Origin: Planctomycetaceae bacterium
GTDB taxonomy: Bacteria; Planctomycetota; Planctomycetia; Planctomycetales; Planctomycetaceae
Reading direction: 5' to 3'
NCBI GenBank assembly: GCA_028284885.1
Contig: JANQQW010000252.1
Span: 1 to 38,142 of the forward strand
Length of the DNA stretch: 38,142 bases
A model generated the notes under the pieces. It was not told where the DNA came from and did no database searches. It saw only the letters and a list, made by a program, of their open reading frames with translations. Every line of letters begins with the position of its first letter. The stretch's first letter is position 1. The position numbers and the translations under genes were made by a program. Below, one piece after another: positions 25,207-32,852 of the stretch.

Positions 25207-25701
25207 ATGGACAGGCACACCCACAGCTCAACCTATCGCGAGAAGTTGCTCGAGCATCTCTTCGTCGGGGAGTTGCTGAGACACGCTTGGCTTCAACGTG
25301 ACGAGTTGCTCGAGGTTGCGCAGCCGGAAGTCGACAACAGCGGCTACGACGTGATCGCCGAGGCTGGCGGGGTCGTCCGCCATGTTCAGCTCAAGTCCGC
25401 GAAACAGGGAGCGAAGACCGCTGTCCAGAAGGTGCACACGGCACTCGGGTCGAAACCCTCGGGCTGTGTCGTCTGGATCTACTTCGACGACCGAACACTC
25501 GACATGGGTCCGTTCCTGTTCTTCGGCGGCCATCCCGGCGCACCTCTGCCAGACCTGTCGTCGTTCCGTGTCGCCAAACACACGAAGGGCGATTCCGCCG
25601 GCATCAAGAAGGAACGCCCCGCACACCGTCAAGTGCCGAAGGGTCGGTTCGCTCGCCTCGAGACGATCACCGACGTGTACGAGGCGCTCTTCGGAAAGTG
25701 A
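25207..25701 (+). CDS. PD-(D/E)XK nuclease-like protein
   Basis: The 164-residue product starts 9 bp after the upstream membrane protein, so the two may be co-transcribed. Residues about 10-70 follow the PD-(D/E)XK layout: an N-terminal helix (STYREKLLEHLFVGELLRHA), then EVDNSGYDVIAE with Asp48, then a strand ending HVQLKS, where Gln61-x-Lys63 would complete a D...QxK active site. This is the arrangement of small restriction-endonuclease-like proteins, including DUF4365-type. No methyltransferase or other restriction partner is present. It may act in DNA repair or defence, or be non-catalytic. Fold assignment is inferred from motif spacing only. Confidence 0.6.
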   Translation: MDRHTHSSTYREKLLEHLFVGELLRHAWLQRDELLEVAQPEVDNSGYDVIAEAGGVVRHVQLKSAKQGAKTAVQKVHTALGSKPSGCVVWIYFDDRTLDMGPFLFFGGHPGAPLPDLSSFRVAKHTKGDSAGIKKERPAHRQVPKGRFARLETITDVYEALFGK

Positions 25702-25707
25702 ACGGAT

Positions 25708-25902
25708 TCACTCGTCGTCGTCGGACGCCGCACCCAGCACGCAGAGGGCGATGCCGCCGACGATCATGCCGACGCGGATCACGTTCCCGACGGTCGGGCC
25801 CCAGTTGTCGACCCACATCAGCAGGATGAACTCCCGGTCGAGCATGTTCAGCACGAACGAGCCCGCCCCCATCAGGATCAGAAAGCCGCCGAATCCACCC
25901 AT
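25708..25902 (-). CDS. small membrane protein (64 aa)
   Basis: The frame encodes MGGFGGFLILMGAGSFVLNM, a linker with DNWGPTVGN, a second hydrophobic segment (about residues 42-58) and an acidic tail DDDE. Two transmembrane helices in 64 residues suggest a small inner-membrane protein. It lies 96 bp downstream of gyrB on the same strand and converges with the PD-(D/E)XK-like gene, with 6 bp between stops. No function is known. Clean hydrophobic periodicity argues that it is a real gene. Confidence 0.6.
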   Translation of the reverse strand: MGGFGGFLILMGAGSFVLNMLDREFILLMWVDNWGPTVGNVIRVGMIVGGIALCVLGAASDDDE

Positions 25903-25998
25903 CGTCCAAGTCCCCCGGTTCGTCGATCGAGCACCGTCGCCGAAGCGAGGCCCAGTCTTCGCGATCCGGTGGACGAATGCAACGACGAAACGGCGCGG

Positions 25999-28509
25999 TC
26001 ACACGTCGAGGTCCTTCACCTCCAACGCGTGCTTCTCGATGAACTCCTTCCGCGGGCCGACCTGGTCGCCCATGAGCACGCGGAAGATCTCGTCGGCCGC
26101 GGCGGCGTCCTCCATCGTCACCTGGATCAGCGTCCGGCTCTCGGGGTCCATGCTGGTCGCCCAGAGTTCGTCGCTGTCCATCTCGCCCAGCCCCTTGAAG
26201 CGGGTGAGCCGCAGACCCTTCTCGCCTTCCTTCCGCAGGTCGGCGAGCAGGTCCCGCAGGCTGGGGATGTGGAGTGTGCGGTCCTCCTCGGTCGTCGCCG
26301 TGAACGGGAAGACCGGTTCGCCCTCGCGGGGGTCCGGCTGGTAGAGGGCGTGGCGGTCGAGTCCGAACTGCTCTTCGAGCTCCGCGAGGACCTGGTTGAT
26401 CGTGCGAACCTCGTGGAGATCGACGACCTGCAGCGTGTTGGCCGTGTCCGGTTCCTCGTCGGCGTCCGCCGTCGGAGCGGTCGTCTGGTCGGCCACGCGG
26501 AGTTCCTCGCCCCGCTCCCGCTCCTGTTGTTCCAGGAACGTGTCGAGGGCTGCCTTGTTCTCCAGCCAGTACTCCTCCCGGCCGACGAACACCCGGAACC
26601 GCGGCAACCGGCCGGCCTCGGTCGCGAACTGCGTGCACAGCCGCTTCAGGTCGATCCCGCGGCGTTCCAGCAACTCCAGCGGCGAGTCGCGTCCGTCGAG
26701 CGGCGCGAGCGTCTTCGCCAGGTCCCGCAGCCGCGGCTCGTCGAACTCGACCGGCGTCGCCGACTTGTCGCCGTTCGGCAGGTACACGAGGTGCGTGCCG
26801 GAGAGACCGAGTTCGAGGAGTTCGGTGTTCATCTCCTCCTCGGTCTGCACGTACCGGGGCTCGGCCTTCTTCTTGCCGGACTTCGGCAGCACGCGGAACA
26901 GCGGCGGCTGGGCGATGTAGACGCAGCCCTCCTTCACGAGCTGCCGCATGTGGCGGAACAGGAAGGTGAGCAGCAACGTGCGGATGTGCGAGCCGTCGAC
27001 GTCGGCGTCCGTCATCACGACGAGCTTGCCGTACCGCCGCTTGGCGATGTCGGTCTCCTCGGCCTGGGGCGGGATGCCGATCGCCTTGAAGATGTTGGCG
27101 ACCTCGGCGTTCCCCAGGATCTTGACGAGCTGGGCCTTCTCGACGTTCAGGATCTTGCCGCGGAGCGGAAGGATTGCCTGGATCTCGGCGTCACGACCGG
27201 TGTCCGCCGAGCCGCCGGCCGAGTCCCCTTCGACCAGGTAGACCTCGGTGCGATTCAGGTCGCGGGACCGGCAGTCGCGGAGCTTCTCGGGCAGCCCGCC
27301 GGTGGTGGTGGTCTTCTGGTTGCGGACGAGTTCGCGGGCCTTCTTGGCGGCCTCGCGGGCCTCGGCAGCCGTCTGGGCCTGGGAGAGGATCGTCTTGGCG
27401 ACCGACGGATGTTCCTCGAGGTACCGGCCGAGCTGCTCGTTCACGACCGACTCGACGATGCCGGCCACCTCGGAGTTGACCAGCTTGACCTTCGTCTGCG
27501 CCTCGAACTTCGGGTCCGGGTGGCGAATCGTGACGACCGACGCGAGCCCCTCGCGGAAGTCCTCCCCCTGGGGCGTGGCCGTCTTGAAGAGATTCTGCTT
27601 CGTGCCGTAGGCGTTCAGCGTTCGCGTGAGGGCGGAGCGGAAGCCGGAGAGGTGGGTGCCGCCGTCCGAGTTGTAGATGCCGTTGGCGTAGCAGCGGGTG
27701 TTCTCGGTGTTCCCGTTGTTGTACTGCAGCGCGATGTCGACTCCGACGCCGTCGCTCTCACCGGAGAGCCGGATGACGTCGGGGTGGAGCGGGACCTCGG
27801 TGCGGTTGAGGTGCTGGACGAAGGCGACGAGGCCGTCCTCGTAGTGGAACGTGTCGGACTGGCCGGTTCGCTCGTCGCGAATCTCGACCCGCATGCCGGC
27901 GTTCAGGAAGGCGGCGTCCTGCAGCGTCTTGTGCAGCGTGTCGTAGGAGAGGTTGGTGTCCGGGAAGACCTCGCCGTCCGGCTTGAAGGTGACCTTGGTC
28001 CCGGTCTGGTCGGTCTTGCCGAGCTTGGTGAGCTGGGCGGTGACCTCGCCCTTGGCGAACTCCATGGTCCAGACGTGCCCTTCGCGGCGGACCTCGGCCT
28101 CGAGCCACTCGGAGCAGGCGTTGACGGCCGTGATGCCGACGCCGTGCAGGCCACCCGTTCCGACGGCGTAGCCTCCCTCGCGGTCGAACTTGCCGCCGGC
28201 GTGGATCTCGGTGAAGACGACCTCGAGCGCGGACCGGCCGCTGTCGCCCATCTTGCCGACCGGGATGCCGCGGCCGTCGTCGGTGACGGTGCAGCTGCCG
28301 TCGGCGTTGACCACGACGGAGCAGAAGGTCGCGTTCTGCTGGACGAACTCGTCGACGGAGTTCGAGAAGAGCTCGTAGACGAGGTGGTGCAGGCCGTGCG
28401 AGTCGACGCCGCCGATGTACATCGAGGGGCGAAGGCGAATGCCCTCGATCCCCTCGAGCTGGCGGATGTTGTCCTCGGTGTAGTTGCTCTTCGGCTTGTC
28501 TTCGCTCAC
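25999..28509 (-). CDS. gyrB: DNA gyrase subunit B
   Basis: GyrB supplies the ATPase of the gyrase tetramer that introduces negative supercoils. The GTG at 28509, with GGAG six bases upstream, gives 836 residues, the long form with an insert. The GHKL ATPase shows VYELFSNSVDE (Glu46, Asn50), DDGRGIP (from 77) and GTGGLHGVG. The TOPRIM domain shows EGDSAGGSA (near 426) and DADVDGSHIRTLLL (near 500). A lineage-specific, poorly conserved insertion occupies about 560-760, between the TOPRIM core and the C-terminal RFKGLGEM segment. It is the last gene of the origin-linked cluster dnaA, dnaN, dciA, gyrB. The matching gyrA is not in the window. Confidence 0.97.
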   Translation of the reverse strand: MSEDKPKSNYTEDNIRQLEGIEGIRLRPSMYIGGVDSHGLHHLVYELFSNSVDEFVQQNATFCSVVVNADGSCTVTDDGRGIPVGKMGDSGRSALEVVFTEIHAGGKFDREGGYAVGTGGLHGVGITAVNACSEWLEAEVRREGHVWTMEFAKGEVTAQLTKLGKTDQTGTKVTFKPDGEVFPDTNLSYDTLHKTLQDAAFLNAGMRVEIRDERTGQSDTFHYEDGLVAFVQHLNRTEVPLHPDVIRLSGESDGVGVDIALQYNNGNTENTRCYANGIYNSDGGTHLSGFRSALTRTLNAYGTKQNLFKTATPQGEDFREGLASVVTIRHPDPKFEAQTKVKLVNSEVAGIVESVVNEQLGRYLEEHPSVAKTILSQAQTAAEAREAAKKARELVRNQKTTTTGGLPEKLRDCRSRDLNRTEVYLVEGDSAGGSADTGRDAEIQAILPLRGKILNVEKAQLVKILGNAEVANIFKAIGIPPQAEETDIAKRRYGKLVVMTDADVDGSHIRTLLLTFLFRHMRQLVKEGCVYIAQPPLFRVLPKSGKKKAEPRYVQTEEEMNTELLELGLSGTHLVYLPNGDKSATPVEFDEPRLRDLAKTLAPLDGRDSPLELLERRGIDLKRLCTQFATEAGRLPRFRVFVGREEYWLENKAALDTFLEQQERERGEELRVADQTTAPTADADEEPDTANTLQVVDLHEVRTINQVLAELEEQFGLDRHALYQPDPREGEPVFPFTATTEEDRTLHIPSLRDLLADLRKEGEKGLRLTRFKGLGEMDSDELWATSMDPESRTLIQVTMEDAAAADEIFRVLMGDQVGPRKEFIEKHALEVKDLDV

Positions 28510-28533
28510 GGGCGTCTCCGTGAAGTCGCGTCA

Positions 28534-28685
28534 GCTGCGTTGCCACGCAACGCAGTCGAACGCGGGGAACGTGTTGTCTTGTCTCGGCGTCCGGTCTCGC
28601 GGGTGTCGTGCATCGAAGGCGAGATCGAACGTCGAGTGATGTGTGTCGTCGACTCCGCGCTCACTGCGTTGCGTGGCAACGCAGC
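28534..28685. repeat. perfect 22-bp inverted repeats, each a hairpin, in the gyrB-dciA gap
   Basis: A 22-bp sequence at 28534-28555 recurs as an exact reverse complement at 28664-28685. Each copy is itself palindromic, CTGCGTTGC and GCAACGCAG around a three-base loop. The two copies bracket 108 bp of sequence with no gene. They lie 24 bp upstream of gyrB and 6 bp after the dciA stop. This may be a miniature repeat element, a terminator/attenuator pair for gyrB, or a protein-binding site. Confidence 0.8.
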
Positions 28686-28691
28686 TCCTGG

Positions 28692-28994
28692 TCACGACCG
28701 CAGGCGGAACTTGAGGTCCTTGAGGCGGAGTTCGGGTTGTCGTTCGTTGAGTTCGGCGAGCAGGTCGTGCTTCAGGAACCCGGCGAGTTCGCCGAGGAGG
28801 GCCGAGTTGTCCACGCTGATCTGCAACACGCCCCGTTGAATGCGGCCGACCTTCGTCCGCTTGGCGACCGCCTCGCCGGCGACCGCGGCCCACGCCTCGG
28901 CCAACTGGTCGTCCGCCGTTGAACGAGCCCAGCCCCGGAGGGCGAACAGCTCGCTGATGGCGATGCCGATCGGCTGCGGGCCTCCCTGCTTCAT
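28692..28994 (-). CDS. dciA: DUF721 / DciA-family protein
   Basis: The 100-residue protein matches the compact DciA (DUF721) plan: helix GIAISELFALRGWARSTADD, then LAEAWAAVAGEAVAKRTKVGRIQRGVLQI (shown in part: AWAAVAGEAVA), then VDNSALLGELAGFLKHDLLAEL and the final LKDLKFRLR strand, a truncated KH-like domain. DciA is the ancestral bacterial factor that helps load the replicative helicase DnaB. The ATG at 28994 has GGAAGG six bases upstream. Its position between dnaN and gyrB, where recF usually lies, supports a replication role. A small hairpin (ACCTTC...GAAGGT, 29000-29016) overlaps its ribosome-binding region. Confidence 0.88.
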   Translation of the reverse strand: MKQGGPQPIGIAISELFALRGWARSTADDQLAEAWAAVAGEAVAKRTKVGRIQRGVLQISVDNSALLGELAGFLKHDLLAELNERQPELRLKDLKFRLRS

Positions 28995-29034
28995 CTTCGA
29001 CCTTCCAGGCGAAGGTTGGGTTGAACCATCGCTT

Positions 29035-29054
29035 GGACGGAAAGGTTTCCGTCC
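29035..29054 (-). terminator. hairpin between dnaN and dciA
   Basis: GGACGGAAA and TTTCCGTCC are exact reverse complements separated by GG. The hairpin begins 13 bases past the dnaN stop in the direction of transcription. There is no clear T-run. It may partially terminate or process the dnaN transcript before dciA and gyrB. Confidence 0.5.
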
Positions 29055-29066
29055 TACGCGTTCGCG

Positions 29067-30179
29067 TCACCGTTCCCGCGACAGCGGCATGGCGACGTAG
29101 GTGTAGCCGTCGTCGGTGCGGAAGACGGCGGGGCTCTCGGAGTCGATCAGGTGCAGCTTGATCGGCCGTTCCGGTTCGAGGACGCGGAGGAACTCGGCGA
29201 TGAACCGCGGGTCGAACGTGATGCCGATCTGCTCGCCCGGGTAGTCGATGGGGAGTTCGATGGTCGACGAACCGACGTCGGCCGCGACGCTCTTGAGGAC
29301 CAGGTTCCCCTCGCCGAACTCGAAGTCGACGCCGCGGCTCTCCTCGTTTGTGACGATCTGCGACTGCCGCACCACCGAGTAGAACGGGCCGACGGTCAGT
29401 TCGATCTCCGCCTTCGACTGGGCCGGGATGACGTCCCGGTACCGCGGGAAACGGCCCTCGACGAGCCGGCTGTAGATGGTGGACGAGCCGACGCGGAACA
29501 GCACGTCGTTCGCGTGGACGGCGACGTGGACCTCCTGGTCGTCCCCGCCGATGCTCCGCTCGACCAGCTGCATGGCCTTCGAGGGGACGACCGGGTCGGA
29601 GTTCCCCAGTTCCGGCGAGCCCTCGGGGCGGCCCTTCGTCTCGACGACGGCGAGACGACGGCTGTCGGTCGCGGCGAGCGTGACGTCGCCGTCGCCCAGC
29701 TCCAGCTTGATGCCACCGAGGGCGTAGCGGGTGCTCTCCTCGTCGGTGGCGAACAGCGTGCGTTTGATCGCCTCGCGAAGCGTGCCTCCTTCGATGACGA
29801 AGTAGGCCGCGTCGGCGAACTCGGCGACGGGCGGGAACTCCGACGGGTCCTCGGCTCCCAGGCGGAACGAAGCCTGACCGGAGCTGATGTGGACGGCGTC
29901 CCCGTCGAGTTCGACGTCGACCGTCTCGCCGGTCGCCTCGTTGAGGATCTGGATGACGCGGGCCGTCGGGAGCAGCGTCTCGCCGGCGACCTCGATCTCG
30001 ACCTCGGGAACCTCGAAGCGGATGCCGACCTCCTGGTCCGTGCCGACGAGCATGACCTTCGAGTCGGCGGCCGAGAGCTTGACGTTCCGGAGGACGTCCT
30101 TGGGCGTGCGTGACGGCACGACGCCGTTGACGATCTTCAGGGCGTTGGCGAGAGCAGCGCGTTGGAAGTGGAGCTTCAT
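29067..30179 (-). CDS. dnaN: DNA polymerase III beta subunit (sliding clamp)
   Basis: DnaN forms the ring-shaped dimer that tethers DNA polymerase III to DNA and recruits repair factors. The 370-residue length and three-domain layout fit the family. It starts MKLHFQRAALANALKIVNGV and contains TLFATDEESTRYALGGI, ATDSRRLAVVE and VEGRFPRYRDVIP. It ends with the conserved hydrophobic-pocket and C-terminal strand YTYVAMPLSRER. It starts at an ATG at 30179 next to the putative origin gap and is transcribed away from it. A hairpin at 30270-30300 lies in its upstream region. Confidence 0.97.
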   Translation of the reverse strand: MKLHFQRAALANALKIVNGVVPSRTPKDVLRNVKLSAADSKVMLVGTDQEVGIRFEVPEVEIEVAGETLLPTARVIQILNEATGETVDVELDGDAVHISSGQASFRLGAEDPSEFPPVAEFADAAYFVIEGGTLREAIKRTLFATDEESTRYALGGIKLELGDGDVTLAATDSRRLAVVETKGRPEGSPELGNSDPVVPSKAMQLVERSIGGDDQEVHVAVHANDVLFRVGSSTIYSRLVEGRFPRYRDVIPAQSKAEIELTVGPFYSVVRQSQIVTNEESRGVDFEFGEGNLVLKSVAADVGSSTIELPIDYPGEQIGITFDPRFIAEFLRVLEPERPIKLHLIDSESPAVFRTDDGYTYVAMPLSRER

Positions 30180-30269
30180 GGGGAGCCTGACGCCTTTCCG
30201 GGCTCGGGGCTGGCGAAAGCGTCGTGAAGCGAGGTGCGTCGGACGGGTCCGGGCCTCGCACTCGACGGG

Positions 30270-30300
30270 CGTACGAGACTTCGTTCCGTGAAGTCGTACG
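30270..30300. promoter_or_regulatory. imperfect hairpin upstream of dnaN
   Basis: CGTACGA and TCGTACG form the outer stem, and CTTC and GAAG an inner stem, with a 2-base bulge and a 7-base loop. It lies about 90 bp upstream of the dnaN start. It may be a regulatory site or part of the origin. Confidence 0.35.
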
Positions 30301-30519
30301 CGGGGATCGGTCGCCTTTCCTGGCCGGACGCGATGAACGGTTTGACGTCCGCCGATGCTCTCTGCTCTATGAGAAAGATCTTAGGAGTCGTAGTCGTAAG
30401 AGGGGCCTGCATTTGCGTTCGAAGGCCACTCCGTGTTCGACGAAAACCTATTGTAGCAAACGACTTGTCCGCCCTCAAGCGGCTCGTTAGGCTGTCGACG
30501 GAACGTTCGGTCTTCGTGT

Positions 30520-30611
30520 GGAAGTCGTGAGTGTCGTTGCAGAAACGGGGGGATTCGAACGGCGGCCTCGCGAGCGTTGAGAAACACACGACTTCCTGCA
30601 CGCCGTTCGAA
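30520..30611. repeat. two interleaved inverted repeats at the dnaA end of the gap
   Basis: GGAAGTCGTG (30520-30529) pairs with CACGACTTCC (30587-30596), and TTCGAACGGCG (30554-30564) pairs with CGCCGTTCGAA (30601-30611). Because the arms alternate, both stems together would form a pseudoknot-like fold, or two mutually exclusive cruciforms. It lies just past the dnaA stop on the transcribed strand and may serve as its terminator or as an origin-binding site. Confidence 0.65.
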
Positions 30612-30647
30612 CGTCTCGTCGACGGTCGGGACCGGTGCGAGACGGTC

Positions 30648-31682
30648 TCAATCGACCCCGAGATCCCGTCGGAGCGCATGGAGCCGTTGGCCGAGCGCCG
30701 GGTCGCTTTGTTCGAGTTTCCGAATCTTCGTGCAGGCGTGCAGGACCGTGCTGTGGTTCTTTCGTCCGAAGAACGCGGCGATCGACTGCAGCGACTCCTC
30801 GGTCAACTCGCGGGCGAGGAACATCGCACACTGACGCGGCACGGCGTGCTCGCGGGAGCGGTCACCGTTGCGGACCTGTGCGAGCGGAATCTCGAAGGAG
30901 CGAGCGACCGACTTGGCGATCGTGGCAAGCTCGACCTTCGGTCGTGGAACCTCGCGTGAGAGGTATCGCGCGACCATGGCACGGTCGATGGGCGACCGCG
31001 TGTCGCGGGAGGTCATCTCGAGCTGCAGGATCGCCGAGAGCAGGAGTCGGGGACACTTCGGGCCCTCGCGAGCCAGCTGCTTCAGCACGTCGAGGGAGAC
31101 GGCGATCTGCCGAGCCGAGGCGAAGTGGCCCAGCAAGCTCGTGCGGCTCGCCTTGCCCAGCGGCTCGACGGCGGCGTTCACGCCCGCTCGACAACGGTCG
31201 ACGAGTCGCGGAACCGTGCCGCGGAGTTCTCCCGGCGCGCGGGTCGAGGTGAGCAGGACGCGACCGCCGAGGGTGAGGACGTCGTCGATCAGGTGGACGA
31301 GGCGTTCTTGGGGATTCGTCATCCCCTCCAGGCCCTGCAGGTCCTCGACGACGAGCAGGTCCAGCTCTGTGTAGGCGGCGCGGAACTCGTCGACGGCGTC
31401 CCCGTCGATCGCCTTGCCGAGATCCGCGGCGAATTCGGCCGCCGTCGTCACGACGTGAGGCGACCCGTCCGCGAGATACGGGTCCTCCGCGAGGAACCGT
31501 CGCAGCAGGTGCGTCTTGCCGATGCCCGACGGACCGTGCAGGTAGACGAGGGACGGGCCGCGGCCCCCTTCACGGCGGGACAACTGCCGCACGGCCGTGT
31601 GCGCGAACCGGTTCTCCTTCAACAGCAGGAAGGACTGCGCGAACGGGTCCGCGATCCCGGAGGCAACGAGGCTCGAGGTCAC
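30648..31682 (-). CDS. dnaA: replication initiator DnaA, short form
   Basis: DnaA binds origin boxes and melts DNA to start replication. The 344-residue product begins almost at the AAA+ domain (ENRFAHTAVRQL at 23-34). Walker A is GPSGIGKTHLL (50-60) and Walker B LDLLVVEDLQ (107-116). The C-terminal DNA-binding domain contains AVPRQCAMFLARELT and the signature GRKNHSTVLHAC. Domains I and II, which bind DnaB and other regulators and make other DnaAs about 450 residues long, are missing. The GTG start at 31682 is well supported: AAGGAG at 31691-31696 lies eight bases upstream, and GTGA overlaps the stop of the cysteine desulfurase gene, implying translational coupling. Confidence 0.93.
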   Translation of the reverse strand: MTSSLVASGIADPFAQSFLLLKENRFAHTAVRQLSRREGGRGPSLVYLHGPSGIGKTHLLRRFLAEDPYLADGSPHVVTTAAEFAADLGKAIDGDAVDEFRAAYTELDLLVVEDLQGLEGMTNPQERLVHLIDDVLTLGGRVLLTSTRAPGELRGTVPRLVDRCRAGVNAAVEPLGKASRTSLLGHFASARQIAVSLDVLKQLAREGPKCPRLLLSAILQLEMTSRDTRSPIDRAMVARYLSREVPRPKVELATIAKSVARSFEIPLAQVRNGDRSREHAVPRQCAMFLARELTEESLQSIAAFFGRKNHSTVLHACTKIRKLEQSDPALGQRLHALRRDLGVD

Positions 31683-32848
31683 GGGGTGAACTCCTTTTCC
31701 CGAACGGATTCCCGGTCCCGCGGACGAAGACGGTCGAGCACCTCGGCGATGCGGCGTACGGCCTCGTCCACGTGTGACTCCGTATTCTCCATTCCCAGCG
31801 AGAAACGCAAGGACGAAGCCGCGATTTCCGCGGGAACGCCCATGGCCGCCAGCACGGGTGACGATCGTGCGGCCCCGCTGGAGCAGGTGCTCCCCAACGA
31901 GCAGCAGACGCCGGCGAGGTCGAGCGCGACGAGGACCGCTTCGGCATCCGCCCCGGGGAACGCGACATGGGCCGTGTTCGGCAACCGGAACTCCCGCGAT
32001 CCGTTGAAGACGACCGGACCACACCGTTCGGCGAGGCCGGTCTCGAACCGGTCTCGCAACGAGCGAACGAGTCGTGTGCGTCGTTCCCGGTCGTCGCTCC
32101 ACGCCTTCAGCGCGACGGCCATGCCGACGGCGAGAGCGACGCACTCGGTTCCCGGTCGCCGTCCGGCTTCCTGGTGCCCGCCAAAGCCGACGGGGGACAG
32201 CCGGACTCCGTCGCGGACGAGCAACGCCCCGATGCCCCGCGGACCGTGGAACTTGTGAGCGCCGACGGAAGCCGTGCTCGCCCCGAGGGCGTGGAAGTCG
32301 ACGGGGATCTTGCCGACGGCCTGCACGGCGTCCAGGTGCAGCGGCACGCGGTGCTCTCGGCACGCGGCGGCCAACGGGCTCGTGTCCTGGACGACCCCGG
32401 TCTCGTTGTTCGCCAGAATCAAGGTGGCCAGTCGGACGTCCGTCCACGCGACCTGTTGCAGTGCGGCCCAGTCCACGCGGCCGTCGCGGTCGACCGGCAG
32501 AACTCGGGTCGTCCAACCGGCGTTCGCGAGATGCTCGACGGCCTCCGCGGTGGCCGGGTGCTCTCCGGCGGTCGTCAGAATGGTGCCCGGACTTCCGCGG
32601 GTGGCACCGAGGAGGGCCATGTTCGAGGCCTCGGTTCCGCCGCTCGTGAAGACGACCTCCTCCGGCCGCGCACCGAGGATGTCGGCGACCGACTCGCGGG
32701 CCTGCTCGAGTTCCCGCCTGGCGCGGCGACCGGGCGCGTGTCGGCTGCCCGGGTTGGCCGGGGCGTCGCGCATCACGCGGGCGACCGCCTCGATCACCTC
32801 GGGGAGCGGCCGCGTGGTCGCGTTGTGGTCGAGATCGACGACGTCCAT
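31679..32848 (-). CDS. cysteine desulfurase (NifS/IscS family)
   Basis: This PLP enzyme removes sulfur from cysteine to form a persulfide for Fe-S cluster assembly or tRNA thiolation. The ATG at 32848 gives 389 residues starting MDVVDLDHNATTRPLPEV, as in the family; a start at 32884 would add a non-conserved tail. Visible elements are SGGTEASNMA, NNETG (from 148), HLDAVQAVGK, the PLP-binding lysine in GAHKFHGPRG (Lys199) and the active-site cysteine in LGSTCSSGA (Cys322). The upstream gene ends 4 bp before its ATG, and its own stop overlaps the dnaA start, so all three minus-strand genes are probably one transcript. No IscU or SufB scaffold is adjacent. Confidence 0.95.
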   Translation of the reverse strand: MDVVDLDHNATTRPLPEVIEAVARVMRDAPANPGSRHAPGRRARRELEQARESVADILGARPEEVVFTSGGTEASNMALLGATRGSPGTILTTAGEHPATAEAVEHLANAGWTTRVLPVDRDGRVDWAALQQVAWTDVRLATLILANNETGVVQDTSPLAAACREHRVPLHLDAVQAVGKIPVDFHALGASTASVGAHKFHGPRGIGALLVRDGVRLSPVGFGGHQEAGRRPGTECVALAVGMAVALKAWSDDRERRTRLVRSLRDRFETGLAERCGPVVFNGSREFRLPNTAHVAFPGADAEAVLVALDLAGVCCSLGSTCSSGAARSSPVLAAMGVPAEIAASSLRFSLGMENTESHVDEAVRRIAEVLDRLRPRDRESVREKEFTP

Positions 32849-32852
32849 GCCG

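Larger units (their letters stand above)
30180..30647. other. non-coding gap between dnaA and dnaN, candidate oriC
   Basis: The 468 bp hold no convincing gene. Its centre (about 30360-30460) is visibly richer in A and T than the surrounding DNA, with stretches such as CTATGAGAAAGATCTTAG and GAAAACCTATTGTAGCAAAC, and could be the unwinding element. No exact TTATCCACA box was found on either strand; the nearest is ACTTCCACA on the minus strand at about 30515-30523, which matches 6 of 9. Inverted repeats lie at both ends (30270-30300 and 30520-30611). The location between dnaA and dnaN is the classical oriC position. Origin function is inferred from context. Confidence 0.5.

Noticed and set aside
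25969-28839. 956-codon plus-strand open frame opposite gyrB
   Set aside because: It mirrors gyrB codons and continues through the inverted repeats. The sequence is low in structure and rich in Val, Leu, Asp and Arg. gyrB is unmistakable on the other strand.
31683-32516. Upstream extension of dnaA to 622 codons
   Set aside because: It lies entirely within the cysteine desulfurase gene in another frame. A strong ribosome-binding site supports the GTG at 31682, and the extension does not resemble DnaA domain I.
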